From CAZVCG01 sp964626265 (GTDB lineage Bacteria > Pseudomonadota > Alphaproteobacteria > UBA9219), in contig CAZVCG010000056.1 in assembly GCA_964626265.1 (NCBI GenBank), forward strand, positions 1 through 7,391: a DNA stretch of 7,391 nt. The letters run 5' to 3'. Shown piece after piece: positions 1 to 4,613 of the stretch. The translations under genes and the position numbers were made by a program. Below the pieces are notes generated by a model. That model saw only the letters and a list, made by a program, of their open reading frames with translations. It was not told where the DNA came from and did no database searches. Every line of letters begins with the position of its first letter. The first letter of the stretch is position 1.

Positions 1-19
1 TCTTGAATCACACCATTCC

Positions 20-34
20 TTAAGCCATTCTTAA
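20..34. promoter_or_regulatory. CtrA-like TTAA-N7-TTAA motif
   Basis: The exact pattern TTAA (20-23), seven bases, TTAA (31-34) matches the classical binding consensus of CtrA, the alphaproteobacterial cell-cycle response regulator. A GANTC site (GAATC, 5-9), the target of the CcrM methylase, lies 10 bp away. The gene it would control is not in the window: rpsU ends at 189 and reads towards this site, so any target lies to the left. Short AT-rich motifs of this kind can occur by chance. Confidence 0.35.
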
Positions 35-61
35 ATTTGCGTAAGTCCTAAAGAAGATAAA

Positions 62-79
62 CGGCTATAGATCGAGCCG
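62..79. repeat. Small hairpin CGGCT/AGCCG
   Basis: A 5-bp perfect stem (62-66 with 75-79) encloses an 8-base loop. It sits between the larger palindrome at 86-152 and the left edge, downstream of rpsU on the minus strand. It may add to transcription termination after rpsU, because the minus strand shows a TTTT run between the two hairpins. Confidence 0.3.
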
Positions 80-85
80 AAAATT

Positions 86-152
86 GGGGTTTTCGAGAAC
101 CGGAGCGCAGCGTACGTAAGAGTACGTGAGCGCCGGAAGCGGAGAAAACCCC
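86..152. repeat. ERIC-like long imperfect palindrome
   Basis: The ends are a perfect 9-bp inverted repeat, GGGGTTTTC (86-94) and GAAAACCCC (144-152). Inside, CCGGAGCGC (100-108) pairs with GCGCCGG (130-136) apart from a bulged A and an end base, and CGTAC (111-115) pairs with GTACG (122-126) around the loop GTAAGA. The whole element folds into one long interrupted hairpin on either strand. This is the architecture of intergenic palindromic repeats such as ERIC. Its place just after the rpsU stop suggests a dispersed repeat that may also act as a terminator. Copy number cannot be judged from this window. Confidence 0.55.
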
Positions 153-188
153 GGTTTGCAGGCCGATATAATTCAATTGAGGATACGC

Positions 189-392
189 CTAAAACCCTTC
201 GCGTTCCTTGCGCTTCCGCTCAACTTTACGGGCGCGGCGGATGGCTTCGGCTTTTTCACGGGCGCGCTTTTCAGAGGGCTTTTCGAAGTTGCGGCGCAGT
301 TTCATTTCGCGAAAGACGCCTTCACGCTGTAATTTTTTCTTTAGAACGCGGAGCGCCTGATCGACATTGTTATCACGAACCAAAACCTGCAC
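189..392 (-). CDS. rpsU: Small ribosomal subunit protein bS21
   Basis: This 67-residue, very basic protein is ribosomal protein S21, a late-assembling component of the 30S platform involved in translation initiation. The opening MQVLVRDNNVDQALRVLKKK, the central REGVFREMKLRRNFEKPSEKR and the Arg/Lys-rich C-terminal helix are the family hallmarks, and the length is typical. The start codon is GTG (392-390), preceded by a good Shine-Dalgarno (AAGGAGG, about 10 bases upstream). No later start would keep the conserved VLVRDNN N-terminus. It is a single gene here; the next minus-strand gene upstream starts at 1076 and ends at 531, leaving a 138-bp spacer, so it probably has its own promoter. The palindrome at 86-152 lies about 40 bp after its stop. 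Confidence 0.95.
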   Translation of the reverse strand: MQVLVRDNNVDQALRVLKKKLQREGVFREMKLRRNFEKPSEKRAREKAEAIRRARKVERKRKEREGF

Positions 393-530
393 GTAAACCG
401 CCCCTCCTTAAGGGAAAAAGAGTTAACCCAACGAATCTTGAGTGCCGCTCAATAGCACAATCAAATACTTACGGCCAAGCGTTTCTTTGGCGCTTCGAAA
501 CGACCCGCCGCGCCCTTGGCTGTCCGCCGC

Positions 531-1076
531 CTAACCGCCTGAAATTTTTGCGTTTTCCGCTTTCAAAAGCCGCCTCTTGATCGCCAGTCCGCCCGTATAG
601 CCCCCCGTCTTTCCGCCGCTCGCAATCACGCGATGGCATGGCACGAGAATCGGCACGGGATTCGCGCCAAGCGCGGTTCCAACAGCCCTCACCGCTTTCG
701 GCTTCTTAACCTTACGCGCAATATCGGCATAGCTCACGACCTTTCCCGAAGGAATGCCGAGCAACGCTTTCCAAACGCTTTGCTGAAACGGCGTGCCGGA
801 CAAACTGACTTTCACGCTCTTATTTGCTTTTCCGAAAATTCGCTTCGCCATTTGTGCGGCGAGTTTTTTGTCCTCGCAGAATTCCGTTTTCTTCCAAGCG
901 CGTTGCCATGCCCTCACGACCGCCGAAGGTTTTTGCTTGCCGAGAAAATGAAACTGGCACAACGCGCCCTCTTCCGTCACGCCGACTAACATCAGGCCAT
1001 ACGGCGTCTTCGCCACGCCCCAGCACACGCAACACGGCGGATTGCTGGCGAACGTCACTGTTATCTTCTTCGTCAT
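531..1076 (-). CDS. ogt: Methylated-DNA--[protein]-cysteine S-methyltransferase
   Basis: This suicidal DNA-repair protein transfers the alkyl group from O6-alkylguanine (or O4-alkylthymine) to its own active-site cysteine. Counting from the ATG at 1076, the 181-residue protein has a divergent N-terminal domain (1-90) and a conserved C-terminal domain. Visible there are GTPFQQSVWKALLGIPSGKV (94-113, helix-turn-helix region), the arginine finger in VRAVG (R130), the hinge Asn139, the active site PCHRV with Cys147, and Tyr160 in GGYTGG. The frame stays open upstream to an ATG at 1145, but the extra codons come from a truncated copy of an intergenic repeat. The 1076 start has AGGGGG upstream, begins the natural N-terminus and is preferred. 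There is no Ada-type N-terminal regulatory domain, so it is Ogt/AGT-like; the gene symbol is by family. Confidence 0.93.
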   Translation of the reverse strand: MTKKITVTFASNPPCCVCWGVAKTPYGLMLVGVTEEGALCQFHFLGKQKPSAVVRAWQRAWKKTEFCEDKKLAAQMAKRIFGKANKSVKVSLSGTPFQQSVWKALLGIPSGKVVSYADIARKVKKPKAVRAVGTALGANPVPILVPCHRVIASGGKTGGYTGGLAIKRRLLKAENAKISGG

Positions 1077-1124
1077 AACAGCCCCCTTTCGGTCTTTCGT
1101 GACTGATGTGTATATTACACCCAC

Positions 1125-1143
1125 TGTCATCTCGGCGAAAGCC
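1125..1143 (+). repeat. Truncated copy of the cassette-end repeat
   Basis: These 19 bases match the first part of the full repeat at 1177-1207 with two differences, then the match stops at 1143. It lies 34 bp before the full copy, in the same orientation, within the region upstream of the alkyltransferase start. A weak promoter for that gene could overlap it: on the minus strand TTTCGC lies 17 bp before TAATAT. Confidence 0.55.
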
Positions 1144-1176
1144 ATGTGTCATTTTTTGACGCAGTTTATACTCTAA

Positions 1177-1207
1177 TGTCATCCCGACGAAAGTCGGGAT
1201 CCAGAGG
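1177..1207 (+). repeat. Left 31-bp palindromic end repeat
   Basis: The core is the hairpin CCCGAC-GAAA-GTCGGG (1183-1198), a 6-bp perfect stem with a GAAA tetraloop, followed by ATCCAGAGG. The repeat belongs to a type of short palindrome common in alphaproteobacterial intergenic DNA. It is the inverse of the copy at 1558-1588. Confidence 0.8.
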
Positions 1208-1237
1208 ACGTTAGTCGTATGAGCGCGTGGCGATAAT

Positions 1238-1528
1238 TTAAGGTGTCAGCGTATCATAAAGATCGTCCCAATATGGATTATCCTTTTCAATCAACTGAAT
1301 CTTCCACGCTCGCTTCCATTCTTTCATCTGTTTTTCACGGCGGATGGCATCTTCAATGTTTGAGTGCGATTCATAATAAACCAGACAATGCACTTTATGT
1401 TTCGCGGTAAATCCTGGGATTAAGTTATTCTTATGTTCATAGATGCGTTTCATCAGGTTCGATGTAACGCCTATATAAAGCGTTCCAACTTTTTGGCTGG
1501 CGAGAATATAAACGAAGCCGTGCTTCAC
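1238..1528 (-). CDS. Small GIY-YIG nuclease-domain protein
   Basis: The 96-residue protein is a stand-alone GIY-YIG domain, the fold of UvrC's N-terminal nuclease and of several homing endonucleases. The motif appears as VYIL (6-9) and LYIGVTSNL (17-25), followed by R28 and E31-H32. The likely metal-binding glutamate is E65 in IRREKQMKEW, and the C-terminal NPYWDDLYD is typical of this short subfamily. The start is GTG (1528-1526) with only a weak AAGAG upstream. It lacks any added DNA-binding domain, so specificity may be low or supplied by a partner. It sits alone between inverted palindromic repeats, which suggests that it belongs to the repeat rather than to a host pathway. In vivo activity of this subfamily is unproven. 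Confidence 0.9.
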   Translation of the reverse strand: MKHGFVYILASQKVGTLYIGVTSNLMKRIYEHKNNLIPGFTAKHKVHCLVYYESHSNIEDAIRREKQMKEWKRAWKIQLIEKDNPYWDDLYDTLTP

Positions 1529-1557
1529 AAATTAACTCTTGTTATCAATTGACAGGC

Positions 1558-1588
1558 CCTCTGGATCCCGGCTTCCGCCGGGATGACA
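1558..1588 (-). repeat. Right 31-bp palindromic end repeat (inverted)
   Basis: This is the reverse complement of the left repeat apart from three differences. Two of these form a compensatory pair: an A-T pair in the left stem is G-C here (stem CCCGGC/GCCGGG). The third is in the loop. Hairpin pairing is therefore conserved while sequence drifts, which supports a function as a folded DNA or RNA. Confidence 0.8.
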
Positions 1589-1590
1589 AA

Positions 1591-1617
1591 TGGTATAGGT
1601 TTTTCCTGATTATACCA
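1591..1617. promoter_or_regulatory. Inverted repeat with back-to-back extended -10 motifs
   Basis: TGGTATA (1591-1597) and TATACCA (1611-1617) form a perfect 7-bp inverted repeat with 13 bases between. On the minus strand the right arm reads TGGTATAAT, an exact extended -10 promoter element that would send transcripts through the cassette end into the GIY-YIG gene. The left arm gives a weaker extended -10 (TGGTATAGG) towards nth. No convincing -35 box is present in either direction, so promoter activity is tentative. Confidence 0.3.
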
Positions 1618-1653
1618 CTACTTTAAACATGTAATTGATAGGGACCATTCCCC

Positions 1654-2289
1654 ATGACCCCCGCGAACGTCGATGAATTTTTCCGCCGTCTGCAAAAGGA
1701 AAGACCGAAACCGCAAATCGAATTGAACTACACGAACGCCTACACTTTGCTCGTAGCCACGGTGCTGGCCGCGCAATCCACCGACAAGGGCGTGAACAAG
1801 GCGACCGAGCCGCTTTTCAAAATCGCCGACACGCCGCAAAAGATGCTGAAACTCGGCGAAGAGAAACTCAAGGACTACATCAAGAGCACGGGCTTCTTTA
1901 ACGCCAAAGCGAAAAGCGTCATGGCCCTGTCGCGCGATCTTGTCGAAAAATTCGGCGGCGAAGTTCCTCAAACGCGTGAAGAACTTGTAACGCTCGCGGG
2001 CGTCGGCCCCAAAACGGCGAACGTCATTCTGAACACGATCTTTCATCAGCCTGTCATCGCGGTGGACACGCACGTGTTCCGCGTCGCGAACCGCACGGGC
2101 CTCGCCCACGCCGACACGCCGGAAAAGATCGAGGAGAAATTGATGAGGGTCGTGCCTGACAAATGGCTCATGAACGCGCACCATTGGCTCGTGCTGCACG
2201 GACGCTATACGTGCATCGCGCGCAAACCTAAATGCCCCATCTGTCCCGTCCGCGACCTGTGCGCGTACAAGGACAAGACGGTGCATTAA
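1654..2289 (+). CDS. nth: Endonuclease III (DNA glycosylase/AP lyase)
   Basis: This base-excision-repair enzyme removes oxidised pyrimidines and cleaves the abasic site by beta-elimination. The 211-residue length matches Escherichia coli Nth, and the key residues fall at the same numbers. The helix-hairpin-helix LAGVGPKTANVIL (114-126) carries the catalytic Lys120, VDTHVFR (137-143) carries Asp138, and the C-terminal 4Fe-4S cluster ligands are C187-X6-C194-X2-C197-X5-C203. The ATG at 1654 has AGGGA about 9 bases upstream and gives the standard N-terminus. It starts 65 bp after the right end of the GIY-YIG cassette, so cassette insertion may have changed its promoter. No residue appears to be missing; it should be functional. 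Confidence 0.97.
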   Translation: MTPANVDEFFRRLQKERPKPQIELNYTNAYTLLVATVLAAQSTDKGVNKATEPLFKIADTPQKMLKLGEEKLKDYIKSTGFFNAKAKSVMALSRDLVEKFGGEVPQTREELVTLAGVGPKTANVILNTIFHQPVIAVDTHVFRVANRTGLAHADTPEKIEEKLMRVVPDKWLMNAHHWLVLHGRYTCIARKPKCPICPVRDLCAYKDKTVH

Positions 2290-2406
2290 AATACATATTT
2301 TCTCCATTAACCTTACTTTGCATTCGTGAAAGCATTAACGGTCAGGGTTATTGAGAATTCGAGTAGCATGGCGCATAATTGGGGAATCCGTCGCTAGGAA
2401 GTATTT

Positions 2407-2634
2407 ATGGATTACGCAGAAATCGCCATTCAATTTAAAAAGCTGGCCACCGAGATCGGCGTAGGGGGAGCTATAGGTCTTTTCGTTGTTGGCCCCACGC
2501 TCTTGGGAATAGGCTATGGCGTGAAAAACCTCTACAAAAAACACAAAGTCAAATATTGCGAACCGGAGCCAAAGCCTTTTGCCGATATTAAAAAAGTAAA
2601 ATTACCACAGTCCGTTGATGAGCTTAGACTTTAG
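2407..2634 (+). CDS. Small single-pass membrane protein, unknown function
   Basis: I do not recognise this 75-residue protein. Residues 1-17 look amphipathic (DYAEIAIQFKKLATEIG). One glycine-rich hydrophobic segment (about 18-40, VGGAIGLFVVGPTLLGIGYG) could cross the membrane, followed by a basic patch (KNLYKKHKVK) that would stay in the cytoplasm. The tail is polar and Pro/Lys-rich. The ATG has AGGAAG at suitable spacing (2397-2402), which supports translation. Its last 11 bp overlap the end of the convergent gene at 2624-3325, so the two transcripts would be antisense at their 3' ends. Both encode small membrane-associated proteins, which hints at a shared accessory role; that is inference only. 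Confidence 0.6.
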   Translation: MDYAEIAIQFKKLATEIGVGGAIGLFVVGPTLLGIGYGVKNLYKKHKVKYCEPEPKPFADIKKVKLPQSVDELRL

Positions 2635-3325
2635 GTGGCGGTAGTATATCCGTCTTTCTTGTACTTCCCCGTCCGGGGCGGCTTATCACTAGCACAAACG
2701 ACTTTTCGTTCGTCACCGGGCAAAGCATTTGTTTTCCGACCTCTTTTGCTCGCTCTTTCAGATTATATGGGGCTATGCGTCTTTTTATCTTGCGGGGAAC
2801 CCCGCAAAGTGCGTTTGCCGCGCCCTTAATGCCCTTATATGTTTGTTTATAAAATGACACGAGGAGACCAGATGCCGCTCCTGTGGAGGCTTCGGCTACC
2901 ACGTGTGTAGAGTCAGGATCGAATGTGGCTTTCGATACCACGATTGCTGTAACAGCCAAGCTGGCCACTACACGGGTAACATTTATCATATCTACTGCTT
3001 CGTTGTGCCGCCTTTCCTTCAGATCATCGACCAGTTCTTGCCGAATATCGCGAACCAAAGCATTAAGCTCCATGCCTTTCGCGCATAACGCCTCAAAATC
3101 TTCTTTAAATTTATCCGCATTCTTCTTGGCGTTGATAAGCGACATATTAAATCTGTTTATTTCAACCGCCGTTTGACGAAATTCTCCCAGATATTCTTTT
3201 GTAGCTTTTGCTTTATGATCCTCGCCGACAAAAACATGAACTTCGTTCTGTTCGTTCAAAAGCTCTATCTTCTTTTCGTCAATGAGCGCGTCAAGTTCCG
3301 CAAGCCTTTTCTGAATATCGGTCAT
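2624..3325 (-). CDS. Coiled-coil membrane-associated protein, unknown function
   Basis: This 233-residue protein matches no family I can name. Residues 1-110 are charged, helical and heptad-like (IQKRLAELDALIDEKKIELL and onwards), which suggests a coiled coil. A hydrophobic stretch follows (about 116-132, VTRVVASLAVTAIVVSK), with a weaker one at 146-159 (ASTGAASGLLVSF); together they could form a helical hairpin in the membrane. The C-terminal part is very basic, with a KIKRR patch (179-183) and a Pro-rich end. The frame opens at a GTG (3334), but the ATG at 3325 has AGGTGG five bases upstream and is preferred. Upstream there is a possible promoter with paired direct repeats. The gene is more AT-rich than nth, consistent with acquired DNA. 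Confidence 0.65.
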   Translation of the reverse strand: MTDIQKRLAELDALIDEKKIELLNEQNEVHVFVGEDHKAKATKEYLGEFRQTAVEINRFNMSLINAKKNADKFKEDFEALCAKGMELNALVRDIRQELVDDLKERRHNEAVDMINVTRVVASLAVTAIVVSKATFDPDSTHVVAEASTGAASGLLVSFYKQTYKGIKGAANALCGVPRKIKRRIAPYNLKERAKEVGKQMLCPVTNEKSFVLVISRPGRGSTRKTDILPPPKV

Positions 3326-3403
3326 AATTCCCACCTATAAAATGAAATCAAATATGAAGCCATTTTACAGCACGGCCACGAAAGTAATCAGCAAAATCAA
3401 TAG

Positions 3404-3456
3404 TTTATAGTGTGTTAATTGCCTGTTTTGGGTAATAACTTGCTTCTTTTGGGTAA
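3404..3456 (-). promoter_or_regulatory. Candidate promoter with paired operator repeats
   Basis: On the plus strand TTTTGGGTAA occurs exactly twice, at 3426-3435 and 3447-3456, 21 bp apart or two helical turns. On the minus strand a -10-like TATAAA (3409-3404) lies 16 bp downstream of the proximal copy, so that copy occupies the -35 position while no normal -35 hexamer is present. This layout is typical of an activator or repressor site for the gene starting at 3325. The leader would be about 70 nt. Confidence 0.4.
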
Positions 3457-3501
3457 CGTGAATGCGAAATTCTTGGTGAATAAATTCTTACTCAATTGTT
3501 T

Positions 3502-4014
3502 TCACGCTTTTCGGCTCTCACCCCCACATTCCGCCATTTTCGCCGCTTCGGCGATAAGGCTGTCGAACGTCGGCGCGTCGTCCCAAACCTCATGCGGCGG
3601 GATGCTGTCCGCCAAAGACTTGACGACGGATCGCATAGCTCCACTCTTCGCGCGGCGCTTGCCCATCACAGGCTCAAGTTGCCGCCGCGCTTTTTCCATT
3701 TTTCGGTCTTGATATATCTCCTCGAGCGAACTAACCGGCACAAAGGCGTAAACGAACCTGCATTCCATGGCCTTGGCGATTTCATGGAGTTTTTTGACAC
3801 GAATGGTCCCGCTCTTTTCCGCCCTTTCAATGTCGGCGACATGATGGCCGCTGTTGCCCATGCGTTTGCCCAGTTGCCGCGTCGTCATGCCCAGCGCAAG
3901 ACGCACGGCGTGGATCCATCCGCCTTCGGGCATCTCGCGCAAGCTTTTTTTCAATTTCTTGAGTTGCTCATCCATCTCGCGCCGCTTCATGCGGGCGATT
4001 GCTTCTTCGTTCAT
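3502..4014 (-). CDS. HTH regulator, mobile mystery protein A-like
   Basis: The 170-residue protein resembles the 'mobile mystery protein A' family, HTH proteins usually encoded just before a Fic-domain protein ('B') in mobile regions. Diagnostic is the block from GGWIHAVRLALGMTTRQLGKR (31-51) through IERAEKSGTIRVKKLHEIAKAM (62-83) to ECRFVYAFVP (84-93), covering the XRE-type HTH and the family's conserved end. The N-terminus (1-25) is a charged helix. The ATG at 4014 has AAAGG 8 bases upstream. A C-terminal extension (about 125-170) including HEVWDDAPTFDSLIAEAAK is not something I associate with the family. No Fic gene follows: the downstream gene is the unrelated coiled-coil protein. It probably represses its own promoter, but no operator is evident. 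Confidence 0.75.
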   Translation of the reverse strand: MNEEAIARMKRREMDEQLKKLKKSLREMPEGGWIHAVRLALGMTTRQLGKRMGNSGHHVADIERAEKSGTIRVKKLHEIAKAMECRFVYAFVPVSSLEEIYQDRKMEKARRQLEPVMGKRRAKSGAMRSVVKSLADSIPPHEVWDDAPTFDSLIAEAAKMAECGGESRKA

Positions 4015-4043
4015 GTTAGTGGCCTTTCAAAAGAGGGCTATAA

Positions 4044-4160
4044 AGTCCCCCTCCCCTTGAGGGAGGGGTATATAAAAAGACGACCCCTCACCTGCAAAAA
4101 CTAAGGCGTTACTATGTAACGCCAAGTTTTTGCTTCCTCTCCCGCAAGGGGAGAGGGGCT
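4044..4160. repeat. MITE-like cluster of three palindromes
   Basis: Three hairpins stand in a row: CCCCTCCC/GGGAGGGG (4048-4055 with 4061-4068); a long one pairing GCAAAAACT (4094-4102) with AGTTTTTGC (4125-4133) and GGCGTTAC (4105-4112) with GTAACGCC (4116-4123); and CCTCTCCC/GGGAGAGG (4136-4143 with 4149-4156). The outer ends, 4044-4056 and 4148-4160, are also imperfect inverted repeats of each other. The whole unit of about 117 bp is thus roughly symmetrical, like a miniature inverted-repeat element. It has no coding capacity. Confidence 0.6.
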
Positions 4161-4183
4161 ATCTGATTTCAGTTGTTGGGAAC

Positions 4184-4233
4184 TTGCGGGCGCAGTGCGC
4201 CGTGGCATTGTCAATACCACGCGGCTCCCGCAA
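4184..4233. repeat. Nested inverted repeat, possible structured RNA
   Basis: TTGCGGG (4184-4190) pairs with CCCGCAA (4227-4233). Inside, CGTGG (4201-4205) pairs with CCACG (4217-4221), and GGCGCA-G-TGCGCC (4189-4201) is a further palindrome overlapping the outer stem. The element follows directly after the palindrome cluster. It does not match the conserved cores of RNase P RNA, SRP RNA or tmRNA that I can recognise. Confidence 0.4.
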
Positions 4234-4252
4234 TGTAAAGGATTATATTCCT

Positions 4253-4552
4253 ATGACGAAAACCGAAATCCTTAACATGGGCCAGGATTGTTTCTTAACG
4301 CGGGTAATGATCTTAACCCTGTTTGGGGGTTTTGATCGCTTGATTAATCTTTGCGTAGGAATTCTGCGCCACGGTTTCCGGCATTATAGGGGGTTTTCGA
4401 AGGAGGAATTTGGCATGATCGGCCCGAAAAAAGGAAGAATTTGGCATGGTCGGCCCAAAAAAGTCGCCGTAAACGGGGCGAAAGAAGCATTCATTATCGC
4501 CGCTTTTCCGGCGCGCGCCGCGCCCCCGGATTCGGGGGCAAAAACGCCCTGA
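4253..4552 (+). CDS. Doubtful small ORF, unknown
   Basis: A 99-codon frame starts at an ATG with AAAGGA about 10 bases upstream. It begins MTKTEILNMGQDCFLTRVMI, has a hydrophobic part (about 17-40) and then a basic region generated by the tandem DNA duplication, which is read in different frames in its two copies. An internal start at 4415 has a better Shine-Dalgarno (GGAGG, 8-base spacing) and would give 45 residues. There is no recognisable domain, and part of the frame is repeat-derived. It is listed because it is the only plus-strand candidate here; it is more likely non-coding. Confidence 0.2.
   Translation: MTKTEILNMGQDCFLTRVMILTLFGGFDRLINLCVGILRHGFRHYRGFSKEEFGMIGPKKGRIWHGRPKKVAVNGAKEAFIIAAFPARAAPPDSGAKTP
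4402..4462. repeat. Tandem 31/30-bp duplication
   Basis: Two adjacent units, 4402-4432 and 4433-4462, share GGARGAATTTGGCATG, then a one-base change, then TCGGCCC and a run of A. They differ at two substitutions and one missing G. Each unit contains a Shine-Dalgarno-like GGAGG or GGAAG 8 bases before an ATG, so the duplication copied an apparent translation start. Unequal length shifts the frame. Confidence 0.75.
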
Positions 4553-4558
4553 AAGTAA

Positions 4559-4588
4559 AACGGCATGTCCGTTACCGGACATGCCGTT
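4559..4588 (-). terminator. Rho-independent terminator of bactofilin gene
   Basis: A perfect 12-bp stem, AACGGCATGTCC (4559-4570) with GGACATGCCGTT (4577-4588), closes a 6-base loop. It lies 25 bp past the bactofilin stop. On the minus strand the arm ends in TTTT followed by ACTTTC, consistent with an intrinsic terminator. Confidence 0.85.
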
Positions 4589-4613
4589 CGAAAATCAATC
4601 CGCCGAAACAGTC

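Larger units (their letters stand above)
1177..1588. mobile_element. Palindrome-bounded GIY-YIG cassette
   Basis: A 412-bp unit is bounded by a 31-bp repeat (1177-1207) and its inverted copy (1558-1588), which agree at 28 of 31 positions. It contains a single gene, the GIY-YIG protein at 1238-1528. Each end is itself a hairpin. The organisation resembles REP/RAYT systems, where a single nuclease or transposase-like gene is flanked by inverted palindromes it may mobilise. Here the enzyme is a GIY-YIG nuclease instead. There is no transposase and no obvious target-site duplication. Mobility is inferred, not shown. Confidence 0.5.
4015..4613. other. Gene-poor, repeat-rich stretch
   Basis: About 600 bp between the HTH regulator and bactofilin have no firm gene. 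They hold, in order, a cluster of palindromes (4044-4160), a nested inverted repeat (4184-4233), a doubtful 99-aa frame (4253-4552), a tandem 31/30-bp duplication (4402-4462), a GC-rich hairpin GCCCCCG-GATT-CGGGGGC (4522-4539) and the bactofilin terminator (4559-4588). The density of foldable DNA suggests a repeat landing zone or an unrecognised structured RNA. Confidence 0.6.

Noticed and set aside
1654..2289. Long minus-strand frame across nth (1618-2307)
   Set aside because: It is an antisense shadow of nth. The product is Arg/Val/His/Phe-rich with no domain, while nth carries all its catalytic residues.
4044..4160. Repeated hairpins as a CRISPR array
   Set aside because: The hairpins differ from each other and there are no regular repeats with unique spacers or cas genes.
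4272..4317. Three TTAAC half-sites as a CtrA-controlled promoter
   Set aside because: Spacings of 23 and 18 bases do not match a full box, and no firm gene follows.
4313..4582. Minus-strand 89-aa frame in the repeat-rich stretch
   Set aside because: It runs through the bactofilin terminator and the tandem duplication, with no ribosome-binding site or domain.
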